A stretch of DNA of 38,243 nt from an uncultured bacterium (lineage in GTDB: Bacteria > Margulisbacteria > WOR-1 > XYC2-FULL-46-14 > WPAF01), in the NCBI GenBank assembly GCA_903930225.1, contig CAIYXV010000003.1:1-38243 (forward strand). The letters are read 5' to 3'. Shown piece by piece: positions 15,123 to 23,345 of this stretch (the stretch's first letter is position 1; every line of letters begins with the position of its first letter). The position numbers and the translations under genes were made by a program. Under the pieces are notes generated by a model that made no database searches, was not told the origin of the DNA, and saw only the letters and a program-made list of their open reading frames with translations.

Positions 15123-18084
15123 TCTGATCGATCGGATCCCTAAAGACATAACTACTGGACTGATCGGGGCGGCAAAAAGCTGCCAGCTTTCAAACCTCGG
15201 CCCCGATCTCATCATTACCGCTTCTCATGAAAGCGCCGCGCGGATAAAATCGGAAATAGAGTTCGTATCCGGAAAGGTTTGCTGTATCCTCCCTCCGCTG
15301 GACATTATCCCCGGGGAAGAGATCCCTCCAAGCAAAGAGATCATAGGCGAAAGGCTGGCCGTGCTGTCCCGGTGGGCGGGCGGCGAAAGGCCGATCGTGA
15401 TCGCCCCATTGAGAGCGGTGATAACCAAGACCGCCTCAAAAATAAAGTCGCTGAAGATCGAGAAGGGAAAACCGGTCGACCGGGACGGGCTGATAAGGGA
15501 ACTGGTCGATCTGGGATATAAAAGGGCCGAGATCGTCGGGGAATGCGGGGAATTTTCGGTAAGAGGCGGCATCTTCGATATTTTTTCTTCAAGCCTTAAC
15601 GCGCCGGTGAGGCTGGAGATCGGATATGAAAAGATCGAATCCCTGCGCGCGTTCGATCCCAACACCCAGCGGTCGATAAAAGAGATCTCCGAAATGGAAG
15701 TCCTCCCGGTATTTGAGGAATTCAGCGTTTCGCTTTTTTCCCATCTCCCGCCTAACGCGAAGGTCGCGCTCGACGAGCCGCTGGCCGTGATGCAGGCCAA
15801 AGAAAAGGTGTACGCCGAATTCTCGGAATTCAAGGCGAAAGACAAATTCATTGATTTTGAGGAGATCCTGAAGCTAAAGCTGATAGAAGTGACATCGTTT
15901 AGCGCTCCGGGCGACCGGTCGGTTTTTTCTCCCCCTCCCCAGTATTTCGGGCGGGTGGAGGACATGGCAAAAGATCTTTTGGAGTTGAGCGGGAGGAAGG
16001 TTTACATTGTAAGCAAACATTCCTCCCGGCTTAAGGAATTGATCCCCATCCCCGTGATCGCCGGCGAGCTTTCGGGGGGATTTGAGTTCGAAGATATCCT
16101 GCTCCTTACCGATCATGAAATATTCGGAGAAAGCATCCGCTTCGCGAAGCCGAAAAAAGCGGCGCGCGAGGGGATCAACGAAGCATTGCTGGCGGACCTG
16201 AAGGATGGGGACTATGTAGTGCACGAAGAATACGGCATCGGGGTCTACCGCGGCCTGCGCAAACTTTCCGAGGTCGAAGGCGAGCACCTTCTGATCGAAT
16301 ACGCGGATGGCGATAAGCTTGATGTTCCTCTTACCATGCTCGGGATGATCGAGAAATTCTCAGCGGGAGAAGGATTGAAGCCGAAGATCGCACGCTTGGG
16401 CAGCGGCGAATGGATAAAGACAAAAAGCCGGATCAAGAAATCGATCAAGGACATGACCCGGGAATTGCTGGAGTTATATGCCGTCCGCCGCCAGACTACC
16501 AGGGTTGCGTTCTCCCCGGACGATGTCTGGCAGAAAGAACTGGAGGCCACCTTCCCGTATGAGGAAACACCGGACCAGCTGAAAGCGATTAACGAGGTCA
16601 AAAGGGACATGGAATCGGACCGGCCGATGGACCGGCTGATCTGCGGGGATGTCGGCTATGGAAAAACGGAAGTGGCCCTCCGCGCCACGGCCAAGGCCGC
16701 GGCGGCGGGCAAGCAGGTGGCGGTGCTGGTCCCGACCACGATCCTGGCGGAACAGCATTATAACAATTTTAAGGAAAGGTTTCGGTCGCTCCCGTTCACG
16801 GTCGAGATGCTAAGCCGGTTTAAGAGCCGGGAAGAGCAGAAGGCTGTGGTTTCCGGGATCGGATCGGGAAGTATCGATATCGTGATCGGCACCCACCGCC
16901 TCGTCTCCAAGGATGTTAAGTTCAAGGACCTGGGGCTTCTGATCATTGATGAGGAACAGCGGTTCGGCGTGGCCCACAAGGAAAAGTTAAAACAGCTCAA
17001 GCGTACGGTAGATGTTTTAACCTTAAGCGCGACCCCCATCCCGCGCACGCTTTATTTTTCCCTCTCCGGCGCGCGCGATATGAGCCTGATCGCAACGCCG
17101 CCCCTCGACCGCTCGCCCATCCGCACTTATGTTCTGGCCTGGAACGAAGCGGTGGTGCGGGAAGCGATCGAGAAAGAGCTCGACCGCGGCGGACAGATCT
17201 ATTACATTTATAACCGGGTCGAAAAGATCGAGGCGATGGCTTCGAAACTGAAAAAGATCTTGCCGGGGGCCCGGATTGGCATCGGCCACGGGCAGATGAG
17301 GGGAAAAGAACTGGAAGAAACGATGGTCAAATTCCTGAACAAGGAATATGACGTCCTGCTCTGCTCCGCCATCATCGAGTCGGGAATAGATATCCAGAGC
17401 GTCAATACGATCATAATCGATCACGCCGACCGCTTCGGACTGGCGCAGCTTTATCAGCTGAGGGGCAGGGTGGGAAGATCGCCCCTCCGCGCGTACGCGT
17501 ATCTTTTTTATCATCCGGAATCCATTCCCACGAGCACCGCGGTGGAAAGATTAAAGGCCATACAGGAATATACGGCTTTGGGATCGGGCTACAAGCTGGC
17601 GATGCGGGACCTGGAGATCCGGGGAGCGGGAAATCTTTTGGGGGCGGAACAGCACGGCCATATGATCGCGGTCGGATTCGACATGTACTGCGAGCTTCTG
17701 GAAGAAGCGGTGCGCGAGATCAAAGGGATCGAAGCGCCGACGCCGCGGCAGATCGAGATCGACATAAAAGAGGACGCGTATATCCCGGATCATTACATCG
17801 AAGATGAAAGACAGCGGATCGCCGTTTACCGGAGATTAAATCTGTTGGAAAAAGCGGCCGAATTGAAAGACATAAGGGACGAGCTGAAAGACCGTTTCGG
17901 GGAAGCGCCCAAACCCCTGCTCAACCTGTTCGAGATCATGGAGATCAAGGTGCGGGCGATCGCGGCCGGGGTAAGGTCGATAAAAGAAAAAGCGGGCATG
18001 ATAAGGATCGAATATTCAAACGGCAGCAGCAAGAACTTCAAAAAAACGGGGCTGGCAGAGATCAAATCCCGAGTTGCGAGCTGA
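15115..18084 (+). CDS. mfd: Transcription-repair coupling factor
   Basis: 989 residues. It removes RNA polymerase stalled at DNA lesions and recruits UvrA. UvrB-homology modules fill about 1-350; a CarD-like RNA polymerase interaction domain is at about 365-420 ('GDYVVHEEYGIGVYRG'); the ATP-driven translocase has Walker A 'GDVGYGKTEVA' (about 508-518), 'DEEQRFGV' (about 612), 'SATPIPRTL', and the 'QLRGRVGR' motif VI; the TRCF C-terminal domain is about 855-960. E. coli Mfd has 1148 residues; the shortening is mostly in the N-terminal part, as in many small-genome lineages. The start overlaps the pth stop, and the 3' end overlaps the convergent small gene by 23 bases. Confidence 0.97.
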   Translation: MLDLIDRIPKDITTGLIGAAKSCQLSNLGPDLIITASHESAARIKSEIEFVSGKVCCILPPLDIIPGEEIPPSKEIIGERLAVLSRWAGGERPIVIAPLRAVITKTASKIKSLKIEKGKPVDRDGLIRELVDLGYKRAEIVGECGEFSVRGGIFDIFSSSLNAPVRLEIGYEKIESLRAFDPNTQRSIKEISEMEVLPVFEEFSVSLFSHLPPNAKVALDEPLAVMQAKEKVYAEFSEFKAKDKFIDFEEILKLKLIEVTSFSAPGDRSVFSPPPQYFGRVEDMAKDLLELSGRKVYIVSKHSSRLKELIPIPVIAGELSGGFEFEDILLLTDHEIFGESIRFAKPKKAAREGINEALLADLKDGDYVVHEEYGIGVYRGLRKLSEVEGEHLLIEYADGDKLDVPLTMLGMIEKFSAGEGLKPKIARLGSGEWIKTKSRIKKSIKDMTRELLELYAVRRQTTRVAFSPDDVWQKELEATFPYEETPDQLKAINEVKRDMESDRPMDRLICGDVGYGKTEVALRATAKAAAAGKQVAVLVPTTILAEQHYNNFKERFRSLPFTVEMLSRFKSREEQKAVVSGIGSGSIDIVIGTHRLVSKDVKFKDLGLLIIDEEQRFGVAHKEKLKQLKRTVDVLTLSATPIPRTLYFSLSGARDMSLIATPPLDRSPIRTYVLAWNEAVVREAIEKELDRGGQIYYIYNRVEKIEAMASKLKKILPGARIGIGHGQMRGKELEETMVKFLNKEYDVLLCSAIIESGIDIQSVNTIIIDHADRFGLAQLYQLRGRVGRSPLRAYAYLFYHPESIPTSTAVERLKAIQEYTALGSGYKLAMRDLEIRGAGNLLGAEQHGHMIAVGFDMYCELLEEAVREIKGIEAPTPRQIEIDIKEDAYIPDHYIEDERQRIAVYRRLNLLEKAAELKDIRDELKDRFGEAPKPLLNLFEIMEIKVRAIAAGVRSIKEKAGMIRIEYSNGSSKNFKKTGLAEIKSRVAS

Positions 18085-18382
18085 ACTCCTGGATCATTGA
18101 AAGCTTTCTGATCTCGGCGATCGGCTTGCCGAGCTTATCCTTGATAGTCATAACCCCGTTTCTTAGAGTGACCTTGCCTTTTTTTACATCCTCAAGAGTG
18201 GTATGGGAAAGATAGACGGAAATCAGGAGGTCTTCTACCTCCGGGTTCAATTTGCCGTTCAGGAAGAACTTCGGTTCGATGACGATCTCGGTATGGATGC
18301 CGTTGACCGTGTTCGAGCGGCCGTAATCGGCCCAGAATTTTTTTAGCGCTTCCTCAAGTTTTGAGATCGGATCGTTGCTCAT
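18062..18382 (-). CDS. Small unknown protein, third gene of a three-gene operon
   Basis: 106 residues, no signal peptide or membrane segment. The N-terminus is helical and charged ('ISKLEEALKKFWADYG'), the middle beta-rich ('IHTEIVIEPKFFLNGK'), then 'VTLRNGVMTIKDKLGKPIAEI' and a helical end. I do not recognise the family. A strong AAGGAGG, inside the preceding gene's last codons, sits before ATG 18382, and the stop of that gene overlaps it (ATGA), so the three genes must be cotranslated. Its 3' end overlaps mfd on the other strand. Confidence 0.78.
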   Translation of the reverse strand: MSNDPISKLEEALKKFWADYGRSNTVNGIHTEIVIEPKFFLNGKLNPEVEDLLISVYLSHTTLEDVKKGKVTLRNGVMTIKDKLGKPIAEIRKLSMIQEFSSQLGI

Positions 18383-18822
18383 GCCATTCCTCCTTCAGGA
18401 AATAAAAGTTTGCAGGCTTCGCTGATGTCGGTTTTTGAAATATACGCGCCAAGGACGGAGGCCAGCAGCTGTTTGGGCTGGAGAACGGCATTCCCCTCAG
18501 TGTGCTGCGGCCGCGACGCGTCGGCCGAAACGCTCTCGATCGTATTCTGTCCGCCGCCCACATTGTAGGGAACGGCAGGCGGAAGATTGTGGGCCGGTTT
18601 TGGCGATCCGGTTTTGGTAAAGAGCGGATCAAGGCTTTTTGCTCTCTGGATGGAGCTCGCTTTTAACGAAAGCTCCGACTGAATAGCATCGTTGTTAGCC
18701 ATATCGGCCAGTTTATTAAGGTCAACATGTATCATGTTATCCGAGCCCGGGCTCAGGGTCCCTTTTACCCTGCTCTCTTTATACAACCCGTATATCACGC
18801 TGGTAATCTGCTGCGGGTTCAT
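18379..18822 (-). CDS. Small unknown protein, second gene of the operon
   Basis: 147 residues, cytosolic-looking. N-terminal helix ('QITSVIYGLYKESRV'), a polar Ser/Asn/Pro-rich centre (about 60-115) that is probably disordered, and a C-terminal helical 'KQLLASVLGAYISKTDISEACKLLF'-like segment. No family recognised. ATGA overlaps join it to both neighbours. The helical ends around a flexible middle could suit an adaptor or chaperone, but that is only a shape-based guess. Confidence 0.77.
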   Translation of the reverse strand: MNPQQITSVIYGLYKESRVKGTLSPGSDNMIHVDLNKLADMANNDAIQSELSLKASSIQRAKSLDPLFTKTGSPKPAHNLPPAVPYNVGGGQNTIESVSADASRPQHTEGNAVLQPKQLLASVLGAYISKTDISEACKLLFPEGGMA

Positions 18823-19058
18823 TTTTTCACCTCTAAAGAAGCCAGGAACTGCGGAAGCTGTTTGGCGGGGACCGCGGTATTGCCGATGCTGAAGGTAAGT
18901 CCGCCGATCCCGCGGGGATCAGTAAGGACCGCCGCTGCGATCTGCTGGAGCTCCCGCATAGATATAGGATTGGCACTCGCGTTCGCGCGGTTGTGCTGCT
19001 GATAAGTATGGATCTGTTTGGTTATATCTGTGACGTTCAAGCTAATTCGATCCTCCAC
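18819..19058 (-). CDS. Small unknown protein, first gene of the operon
   Basis: 79 residues if started at GTG 19058; a TTG at 19040 is a strong alternative because GGTGGAGG lies 11 nt before it, giving 73 residues. Sequence: helical 'DITKQIHTYQQH', a polar linker, 'ISMRELQQIAAAVL', then a Gly-rich turn and 'FLASLEVKK'. No family recognised; no membrane or secretion signal. Its stop overlaps the next ATG (ATGA). Confidence 0.7.
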   Translation of the reverse strand: MEDRISLNVTDITKQIHTYQQHNRANASANPISMRELQQIAAAVLTDPRGIGGLTFSIGNTAVPAKQLPQFLASLEVKK

Positions 19059-19102
19059 CTATTTAATCGGGAAATGGGGGGAAAAACTTGCATCGGAAAG
19101 GT

Positions 19103-19201
19103 GGGCCCGTTAACCCGTATGCCCGTTAACCCGTTTTTTAGGCAATAATCGGGAAAAACGGGCATACCGGCTTACCGGCTCACGGGCACACGGGCTAACG
19201 G
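19103..19201. repeat. Inverted array of an 8-bp repeat upstream of mazG
   Basis: The left arm is tandem 8-mers of the form RCCCGTNN (GCCCGTTA, ACCCGTAT, GCCCGTTA, ACCCGTTT). After a short loop the right arm carries the inverse units (AACGGGC, ATACCGGC, TTACCGGC, TCACGGGC, ACACGGGC, TAACGG). The arms can form an imperfect long hairpin. No ORF. Confidence 0.7.
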
Positions 19202-19207
19202 ATATGA

Positions 19208-19213
19208 TATAAT
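19208..19213 (+). promoter_or_regulatory. Perfect -10 (TATAAT) 4-10 nt before mazG starts
   Basis: TATAAT is followed by ATG 19218 (4-nt gap) and ATG 19224 (10-nt gap). The -35 is not convincing. Confidence 0.5.
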
Positions 19214-19217
19214 ATAT

Positions 19218-19991
19218 ATGAAAATGAAGGAATTTGACCGGCTGGTAAAGGTAGTAGCCACCCTTCGTAAAAAATGCCCCTGGGACAGAGAGCAAACGCA
19301 TGAAACCCTTAAGCCTTACATGGTTGAGGAGGTTTATGAGGCGATCGAGGCTATCGATTCCGGGGACCGGCGGAAGCTATGCGAAGAACTGGGGGATATG
19401 CTCCTGCATATCGTGATGCACGCGGAAATGGGGCGGGGGGAGAAAACGTTTAATATCAAAGACGTGGTCAAGGTGATCACCGCCAAAATGATCAGGCGGC
19501 ATCCCCACGTGTTCGGCGGGAAAAAAACCAAAGAACTTTCGGAGATCTGGGAGAAGTGGGAAGAAATAAAGAAAGCGGAAGCGGGCGAAAAACATAAAGG
19601 GATACTCGAATCGGTCCCCCAATCCCTGCCGGCGCTTTACCGCGCGGACAAGGTGCAAAGGCGGGCGGCGCGGGTCGGGTTTGACTGGGACCTGGTGGTG
19701 GGGGCGTGGAGCAAGGTGAGAGAAGAGGTGGGGGAGATCGAGGAAGTACTCGGAAAGCATGCAAAAAGCAGGTTAAAAGAAGAGATCGGGGATCTTTTAT
19801 TTGCGATCGTGAACGTAACGAGGAAGTCGGAGATAGACGCGGAGGAAGCGCTGCAGAGCGCGACCTCAAAATTTATGCGGCGCTTTAGGGAGATCGAGAA
19901 AAAGGCATCCGAAAAAGGTGTAAAAGTTAAGGAATTAGGGATAAAATGTATGGACAAGATATGGGAGGACGTCAAGAAAAATGAACGTTAA
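19218..19991 (+). CDS. mazG: Nucleoside triphosphate pyrophosphohydrolase
   Basis: 257 residues, the two-domain length. It hydrolyses (d)NTPs to monophosphate and pyrophosphate in the cytosol, clearing aberrant nucleotides and limiting alarmone signalling. Signature: 'CPWDREQTHETLKPY' (Cys20 on), Glu38-Glu39, 'EELGDMLLHIVMHAEM' (Glu57, Glu58, Asp61), then 'KMIRRHPHVFGG'; the second domain repeats the EExxE/E-x-x-D pattern ('KEEIGDLLFAIVNVTR'). Two in-frame starts, ATG 19218 and ATG 19224, are both possible. The last 11 bases overlap ftsH. Confidence 0.96.
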   Translation: MKMKEFDRLVKVVATLRKKCPWDREQTHETLKPYMVEEVYEAIEAIDSGDRRKLCEELGDMLLHIVMHAEMGRGEKTFNIKDVVKVITAKMIRRHPHVFGGKKTKELSEIWEKWEEIKKAEAGEKHKGILESVPQSLPALYRADKVQRRAARVGFDWDLVVGAWSKVREEVGEIEEVLGKHAKSRLKEEIGDLLFAIVNVTRKSEIDAEEALQSATSKFMRRFREIEKKASEKGVKVKELGIKCMDKIWEDVKKNER

Positions 19992-21690
19992 CTGGAGAGG
20001 CTTGGTTTTTTGGGGGCTGGTGCTGCTGATGGCGATTTTGATCTTCGCGCCCATGTTCAAGACCGAAAATGCGCATGAGATATCGTTTTCCGATTTCCTG
20101 ACGCTGGTCGATTCGCAAAAACTGCAAGAGGTGACGATCGCCGGGGACATGGTTTCAGGGAAACTTAAGAACGGAACCCTGTTCCACACCCGCGCGCTTA
20201 ACTATCCAAATCTGGTGCCGAACCTTAGAGAGAAAGGCGTGAACATAAAAGTGGAAGCGCCGATGGAATCCGGCTGGGCCTGGGCGCTGCTGTCGCAGAT
20301 CGTGCTTCCGCTGGCTTTCTTCGGAATATTATGGTGGCTGCTGATGCGGCAGGCGCAATCCGCCAACAGCACGGCCATGTCGTTCGGAAAATCCCCGGCC
20401 AGGGCGCTGTCGGGGAAAGTCGATGTCACTTTCGCGGATGTGGCGGGGGTGGATGAGGCCAAGGAAGAGCTGAAAGAGATCGTCGACTTCCTGAAGACCC
20501 CCGGGAAATTTCAAAAACTCGGAGCGAAGATCCCCAAAGGTCTGTTATTGATGGGAGCTCCCGGCACCGGAAAGACGCTGCTGGCCAGAGCGATCGCGGG
20601 AGAAGCAGGGGTGCCGTTCTTTTCGATCTCCGGATCAGACTTTGTCGAGATGTTCGTAGGAGTGGGTGCGTCCAGAGTGCGCAGCGTTTTCCAGCAGGCA
20701 AAAAAGCAGACGCCGTCGATCATCTTTATGGACGAGATCGACGCCGTGGGCCGCCACCGCGGAGCCGGACTGGGCGGCGGGCATGACGAAAGGGAACAAA
20801 CGCTGAACCAGCTGCTGGTTGAAATGGACGGGTTCGATCCGAAGACCAATATCATCGTGATCGCGGCCACGAACCGGCCGGATATACTTGACCCCGCGCT
20901 CCTGCGGCCGGGGCGGTTCGACCGGCAGGTGGTGCTCGACAAACCGGACCTCAAAGGAAGGGAAGACATTTTAAAGATCCATGCCAAGAATAAACCGCTG
21001 GCAAAAGATGTTGACCTGAAAATAGTGGCGAGAAGAACGCCCGGATTTACCGGCGCTGATCTAGAAAATCTTTTAAATGAAGCGGCGATCCTGGCCGCCC
21101 GGACCGATAAGACCGAGATAAACATGGAAGAAGTGGAAGAAGCGGCGGATCGCGTGATGGCGGGTCCGGAAAAAAAGAGCCGAGTGATCTCGGAAAAAGA
21201 AAGAAAGATCATTGCCTATCATGAGGTCGGGCACGCGCTTCTCTCGAACCTCCTGCCCAACGCTGATCCCGTGCACAAGATCTCCATCCTGCCCAGGGGG
21301 CTGGCGCTGGGATACACACTGGCTTTGCCGCTTGAAGACAAGTATCTGGTATCTAAAAGCGAGATTCTCGACCAGATCACGGTAATGCTGGGCGGGAGAG
21401 CGGCGGAAGAAATGAAATTTTCAGAAATAACCTCGGGCGCCCACAACGACCTGGAGCGCGCGACAAATCTGGCCAAGAAAATGGTCACCGAATACGGAAT
21501 GTCCGAACTGGGGCCGCGAACATTTGGGCATAAGGACCGGCAGATATTTTTGGGCCGCGACATTGGGGAAGATAAAGACTACAGCGAGGAGACGGCCGAC
21601 CAGATAGACACGCAGGTTAAAGAAATCATTGATGGCTGTTATAAAAAAGCTCAGGGGAACGCTCCGGGAAAACCGCAGCCGGCTGGATGA
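19981..21690 (+). CDS. ftsH: ATP-dependent zinc metalloprotease FtsH, C-terminus frameshifted
   Basis: 569 residues as read. Membrane-anchored protease that degrades misfolded membrane and regulatory proteins. Two membrane helices (about 6-26 and 100-120) flank a periplasmic domain; AAA Walker A GAPGTGKT at 192-199, Walker B '[11 protein letters not shown]', SRH '[20 protein letters not shown]'; protease zinc site HEVGH at 414-418. The frame ends with twelve residues ('[11 protein letters not shown]') unlike any FtsH, while the conserved '[12 protein letters not shown]...LIEKETLEG' tail continues in another frame (see next entry). Removing one G of GGGG at 21654-21657 restores about 604 residues. 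Ribosome site GGGAGGA; overlaps mazG by 11 bases. Confidence 0.93.
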   Translation: MNVNWRGLVFWGLVLLMAILIFAPMFKTENAHEISFSDFLTLVDSQKLQEVTIAGDMVSGKLKNGTLFHTRALNYPNLVPNLREKGVNIKVEAPMESGWAWALLSQIVLPLAFFGILWWLLMRQAQSANSTAMSFGKSPARALSGKVDVTFADVAGVDEAKEELKEIVDFLKTPGKFQKLGAKIPKGLLLMGAPGTGKTLLARAIAGEAGVPFFSISGSDFVEMFVGVGASRVRSVFQQAKKQTPSIIFMDEIDAVGRHRGAGLGGGHDEREQTLNQLLVEMDGFDPKTNIIVIAATNRPDILDPALLRPGRFDRQVVLDKPDLKGREDILKIHAKNKPLAKDVDLKIVARRTPGFTGADLENLLNEAAILAARTDKTEINMEEVEEAADRVMAGPEKKSRVISEKERKIIAYHEVGHALLSNLLPNADPVHKISILPRGLALGYTLALPLEDKYLVSKSEILDQITVMLGGRAAEEMKFSEITSGAHNDLERATNLAKKMVTEYGMSELGPRTFGHKDRQIFLGRDIGEDKDYSEETADQIDTQVKEIIDGCYKKAQGNAPGKPQPAG

Positions 21691-21796
21691 GATCGCCACG
21701 GTTTTGATCGAGAAGGAAACCCTTGAGGGCGAAGACCTGGAAGCGATCTTTAAAACGGGCGAAAAGACGCTAGATGTGAAGTCTGATCAGCTTTGA
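21658..21796 (+). other. ftsH: Displaced ftsH C-terminal coding segment
   Basis: Read in the frame beginning with ACG at 21659, this gives [13 protein letters not shown], then 'TVLIEKETLEGEDLEAIF', and a stop at 21794-21796. That is the standard FtsH end: the zinc-metalloprotease helical tail found in all family members. It proves the frame change is real in this sequence. Its last 27 bases overlap the convergent deacetylase gene. Confidence 0.9.
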
Positions 21797-22438
21797 AACG
21801 GTAACGAATTGAAATCCCCGGCTCTTTAACGCCCTGATTATCTTTGGCAGGGCGACGACGATCTGGGCGCTGGTGTCGTGCATCAGAATGATGTCGCCGC
21901 CATAGGTCCGAGAAACGACCCGCGACGCGATCGAAGAGGGCGCCCGCATGCCGTTGAATACATGATAAAAATCATCCGCGTTCACCGACCACTGGATGAT
22001 GCTGTAGCCGGCTTTTTCGATCAGGATTTTCTTTTCCTGATTGAGGAATCCGTGGGGCGGACGAAAAAGCGTGACGTTCACGCCGGTTTTTTCGGCGATC
22101 AGATCAGAAGCCATTTTCAGCTCGTCCAGCAGTTTTTTGTCGCTGACCCAATTGAGTCGGGAATGATAATAAGTGTGATTGCCGACCTCGTGGCCGTCCC
22201 GGACGATCTCGACGAGCAGGTCGGGATTGTCGGCGACCTTATAGCCGATCACAAAGAATGTGGCCGGGATATGGTATTTTTTCAGGATGTCGAGGACCAT
22301 CTCGGTATAAAGCGGGGAAGGTCCGTCGTCAAAAGTAAGGGCGATCTGCCGGTGATTGAAACCGTGCGTGAACACTTGCGCCTGGCCGCCGCCGAACAGC
22401 AGGAGCAGTAAAAGCAATCCAATGATAAAACGCCGCAT
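21770..22438 (-). CDS. Polysaccharide deacetylase (NodB-type, secreted)
   Basis: About 223 residues from ATG 22438 (the longer frame starting 22525 would run through the divergent promoter and the ftcD start). An N-terminal signal/anchor helix (Met-Arg-Arg, Leu-rich, Gly-Gly-Gly) is followed by the NodB domain: 'IALTFDDGPSPLYTEMVLDIL' (the two Asp of motif 1), 'GHEVGNHTYYH' (metal His of motif 2), 'LFRPPHG' (motif 3) and 'ILMHD' (late motif). All metal-binding and catalytic residues are present. It would remove N-acetyl groups from cell-wall or surface glycans in the periplasm or outside. Overlaps the frame-restored ftsH end. Confidence 0.92.
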   Translation of the reverse strand: MRRFIIGLLLLLLLFGGGQAQVFTHGFNHRQIALTFDDGPSPLYTEMVLDILKKYHIPATFFVIGYKVADNPDLLVEIVRDGHEVGNHTYYHSRLNWVSDKKLLDELKMASDLIAEKTGVNVTLFRPPHGFLNQEKKILIEKAGYSIIQWSVNADDFYHVFNGMRAPSSIASRVVSRTYGGDIILMHDTSAQIVVALPKIIRALKSRGFQFVTVSKLIRLHI

Positions 22439-22445
22439 CAATGTC

Positions 22446-22451
22446 ATTTTA
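22446..22451 (-). promoter_or_regulatory. Extended -10 (TGCTAAAAT), 7 nt before the deacetylase ATG
   Basis: On the minus strand TGC directly precedes TAAAAT (22451-22446), an extended -10. Seven bases separate it from ATG 22438. Back to back with the ftcD promoter in a 37-base gap. Confidence 0.55.
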
Positions 22452-22463
22452 GCATTTTTCTGA

Positions 22464-22469
22464 TATAAT
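22464..22469 (+). promoter_or_regulatory. Perfect -10 (TATAAT), 6 nt before ftcD
   Basis: TATAAT is followed by six bases and ATG 22476; no Shine-Dalgarno fits between. Divergent from the deacetylase promoter. Confidence 0.6.
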
Positions 22470-22475
22470 TTAAAA

Positions 22476-23345
22476 ATGTTTGAATGCGTACCCAATTTTT
22501 CGGAAGGCCGTGACGAGAGCGTCATAAGCGAAATAATCGCTGCGGTTAAGACCGCGCGGGTGTTGAACGTTCATTCCGACCCCGATCATAACCGCAGCGT
22601 GGTGACGATGGCAGGCAGCGCGGATGGGATCAGGCAGGCAGCGTACGACCTGACCGCCTGCGCCATTGAGCTGCTTGACGTAAAGGGACACAGCGGAGTC
22701 CATCCCTTCATCGGGGTGATGGACGTCATTCCTTTTATCCCGCTTAAGGGTTCGACCATGGAACAGGCAGTCGGGATCGCCCATAAGCTGGGCGAAGAGC
22801 TCTGGAAAAAGCTTAAACTCCCGGTTTACTTTTACGGCGAAGCGGCAAAGATCGCGGAACGCCGCGATCTTCCTTATGTAAGAAAGGGAGGGTACCAGAT
22901 CTTAAAGCAGGAAATAGATGACAAACACCGCCGGCCCGATATCGGAGAGGGGCTTCACCATACAGCGGGAGCGGCGGCGGTGGGGGCGAGGATTTTTTTG
23001 ATCGCCTACAACGTCAATCTCAAAACTAGCGACGTCGACATTGCCCAATCGATCTCCAAGAACATAAGAGAGAAGAACGGAGGACTGCCCGGGGTGAGAG
23101 CGCTGGGGATGTATCTCGAAAGCCGCGGCCTCGCGCAGGTTTCGATCAACATTACCGATCACAATGAAACTTCGATCCTCAAGGTTTACGACCAGGTTGT
23201 GGTATGGGCCCGGGAATACGGAGTGGAAATCCTTGAATCGGAGATCGTCGGTCTGGTCCCCGCGGGGACTTTATCTGAAGAGATCGCGAAGCACATCAAG
23301 CTGAAATATTTCTCCGATCGCCTGATAATTGAGAACAACCTATGA
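22476..23345 (+). CDS. ftcD: Glutamate formimidoyltransferase
   Basis: 289 residues, the formiminotransferase domain only, without the cyclodeaminase half. It moves the formimino group between formiminoglutamate and tetrahydrofolate in the cytosol. The N-terminus 'ECVPNFSEGRD' is the family hallmark; 'DPDHNRSVVT', 'HSGVHPFIGVMD' (active-site His), 'YFYGEAA' and 'GARIFLIAYNVNL' follow in the right order. Histidine-degradation partners are absent from the window; in such lineages the enzyme may serve 5-formyl-tetrahydrofolate handling instead (inference). ATGA overlap with valS. Starts near-leaderless behind TATAAT. Confidence 0.92.
   Translation: MFECVPNFSEGRDESVISEIIAAVKTARVLNVHSDPDHNRSVVTMAGSADGIRQAAYDLTACAIELLDVKGHSGVHPFIGVMDVIPFIPLKGSTMEQAVGIAHKLGEELWKKLKLPVYFYGEAAKIAERRDLPYVRKGGYQILKQEIDDKHRRPDIGEGLHHTAGAAAVGARIFLIAYNVNLKTSDVDIAQSISKNIREKNGGLPGVRALGMYLESRGLAQVSINITDHNETSILKVYDQVVVWAREYGVEILESEIVGLVPAGTLSEEIAKHIKLKYFSDRLIIENNL

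Noticed and set aside
15225-15965. 246-residue minus-strand open frame inside mfd
   Set aside because: Shadow of mfd, low-complexity Ser-rich composition.
21643-21650. A-AAA-AAG slippery site for -1 frameshifting in ftsH
   Set aside because: Restoring the tail needs a +1 (or -2) change, not -1, and the Y-K-K-A-Q match keeps the old frame past the A run, so the shift is at GGGG.
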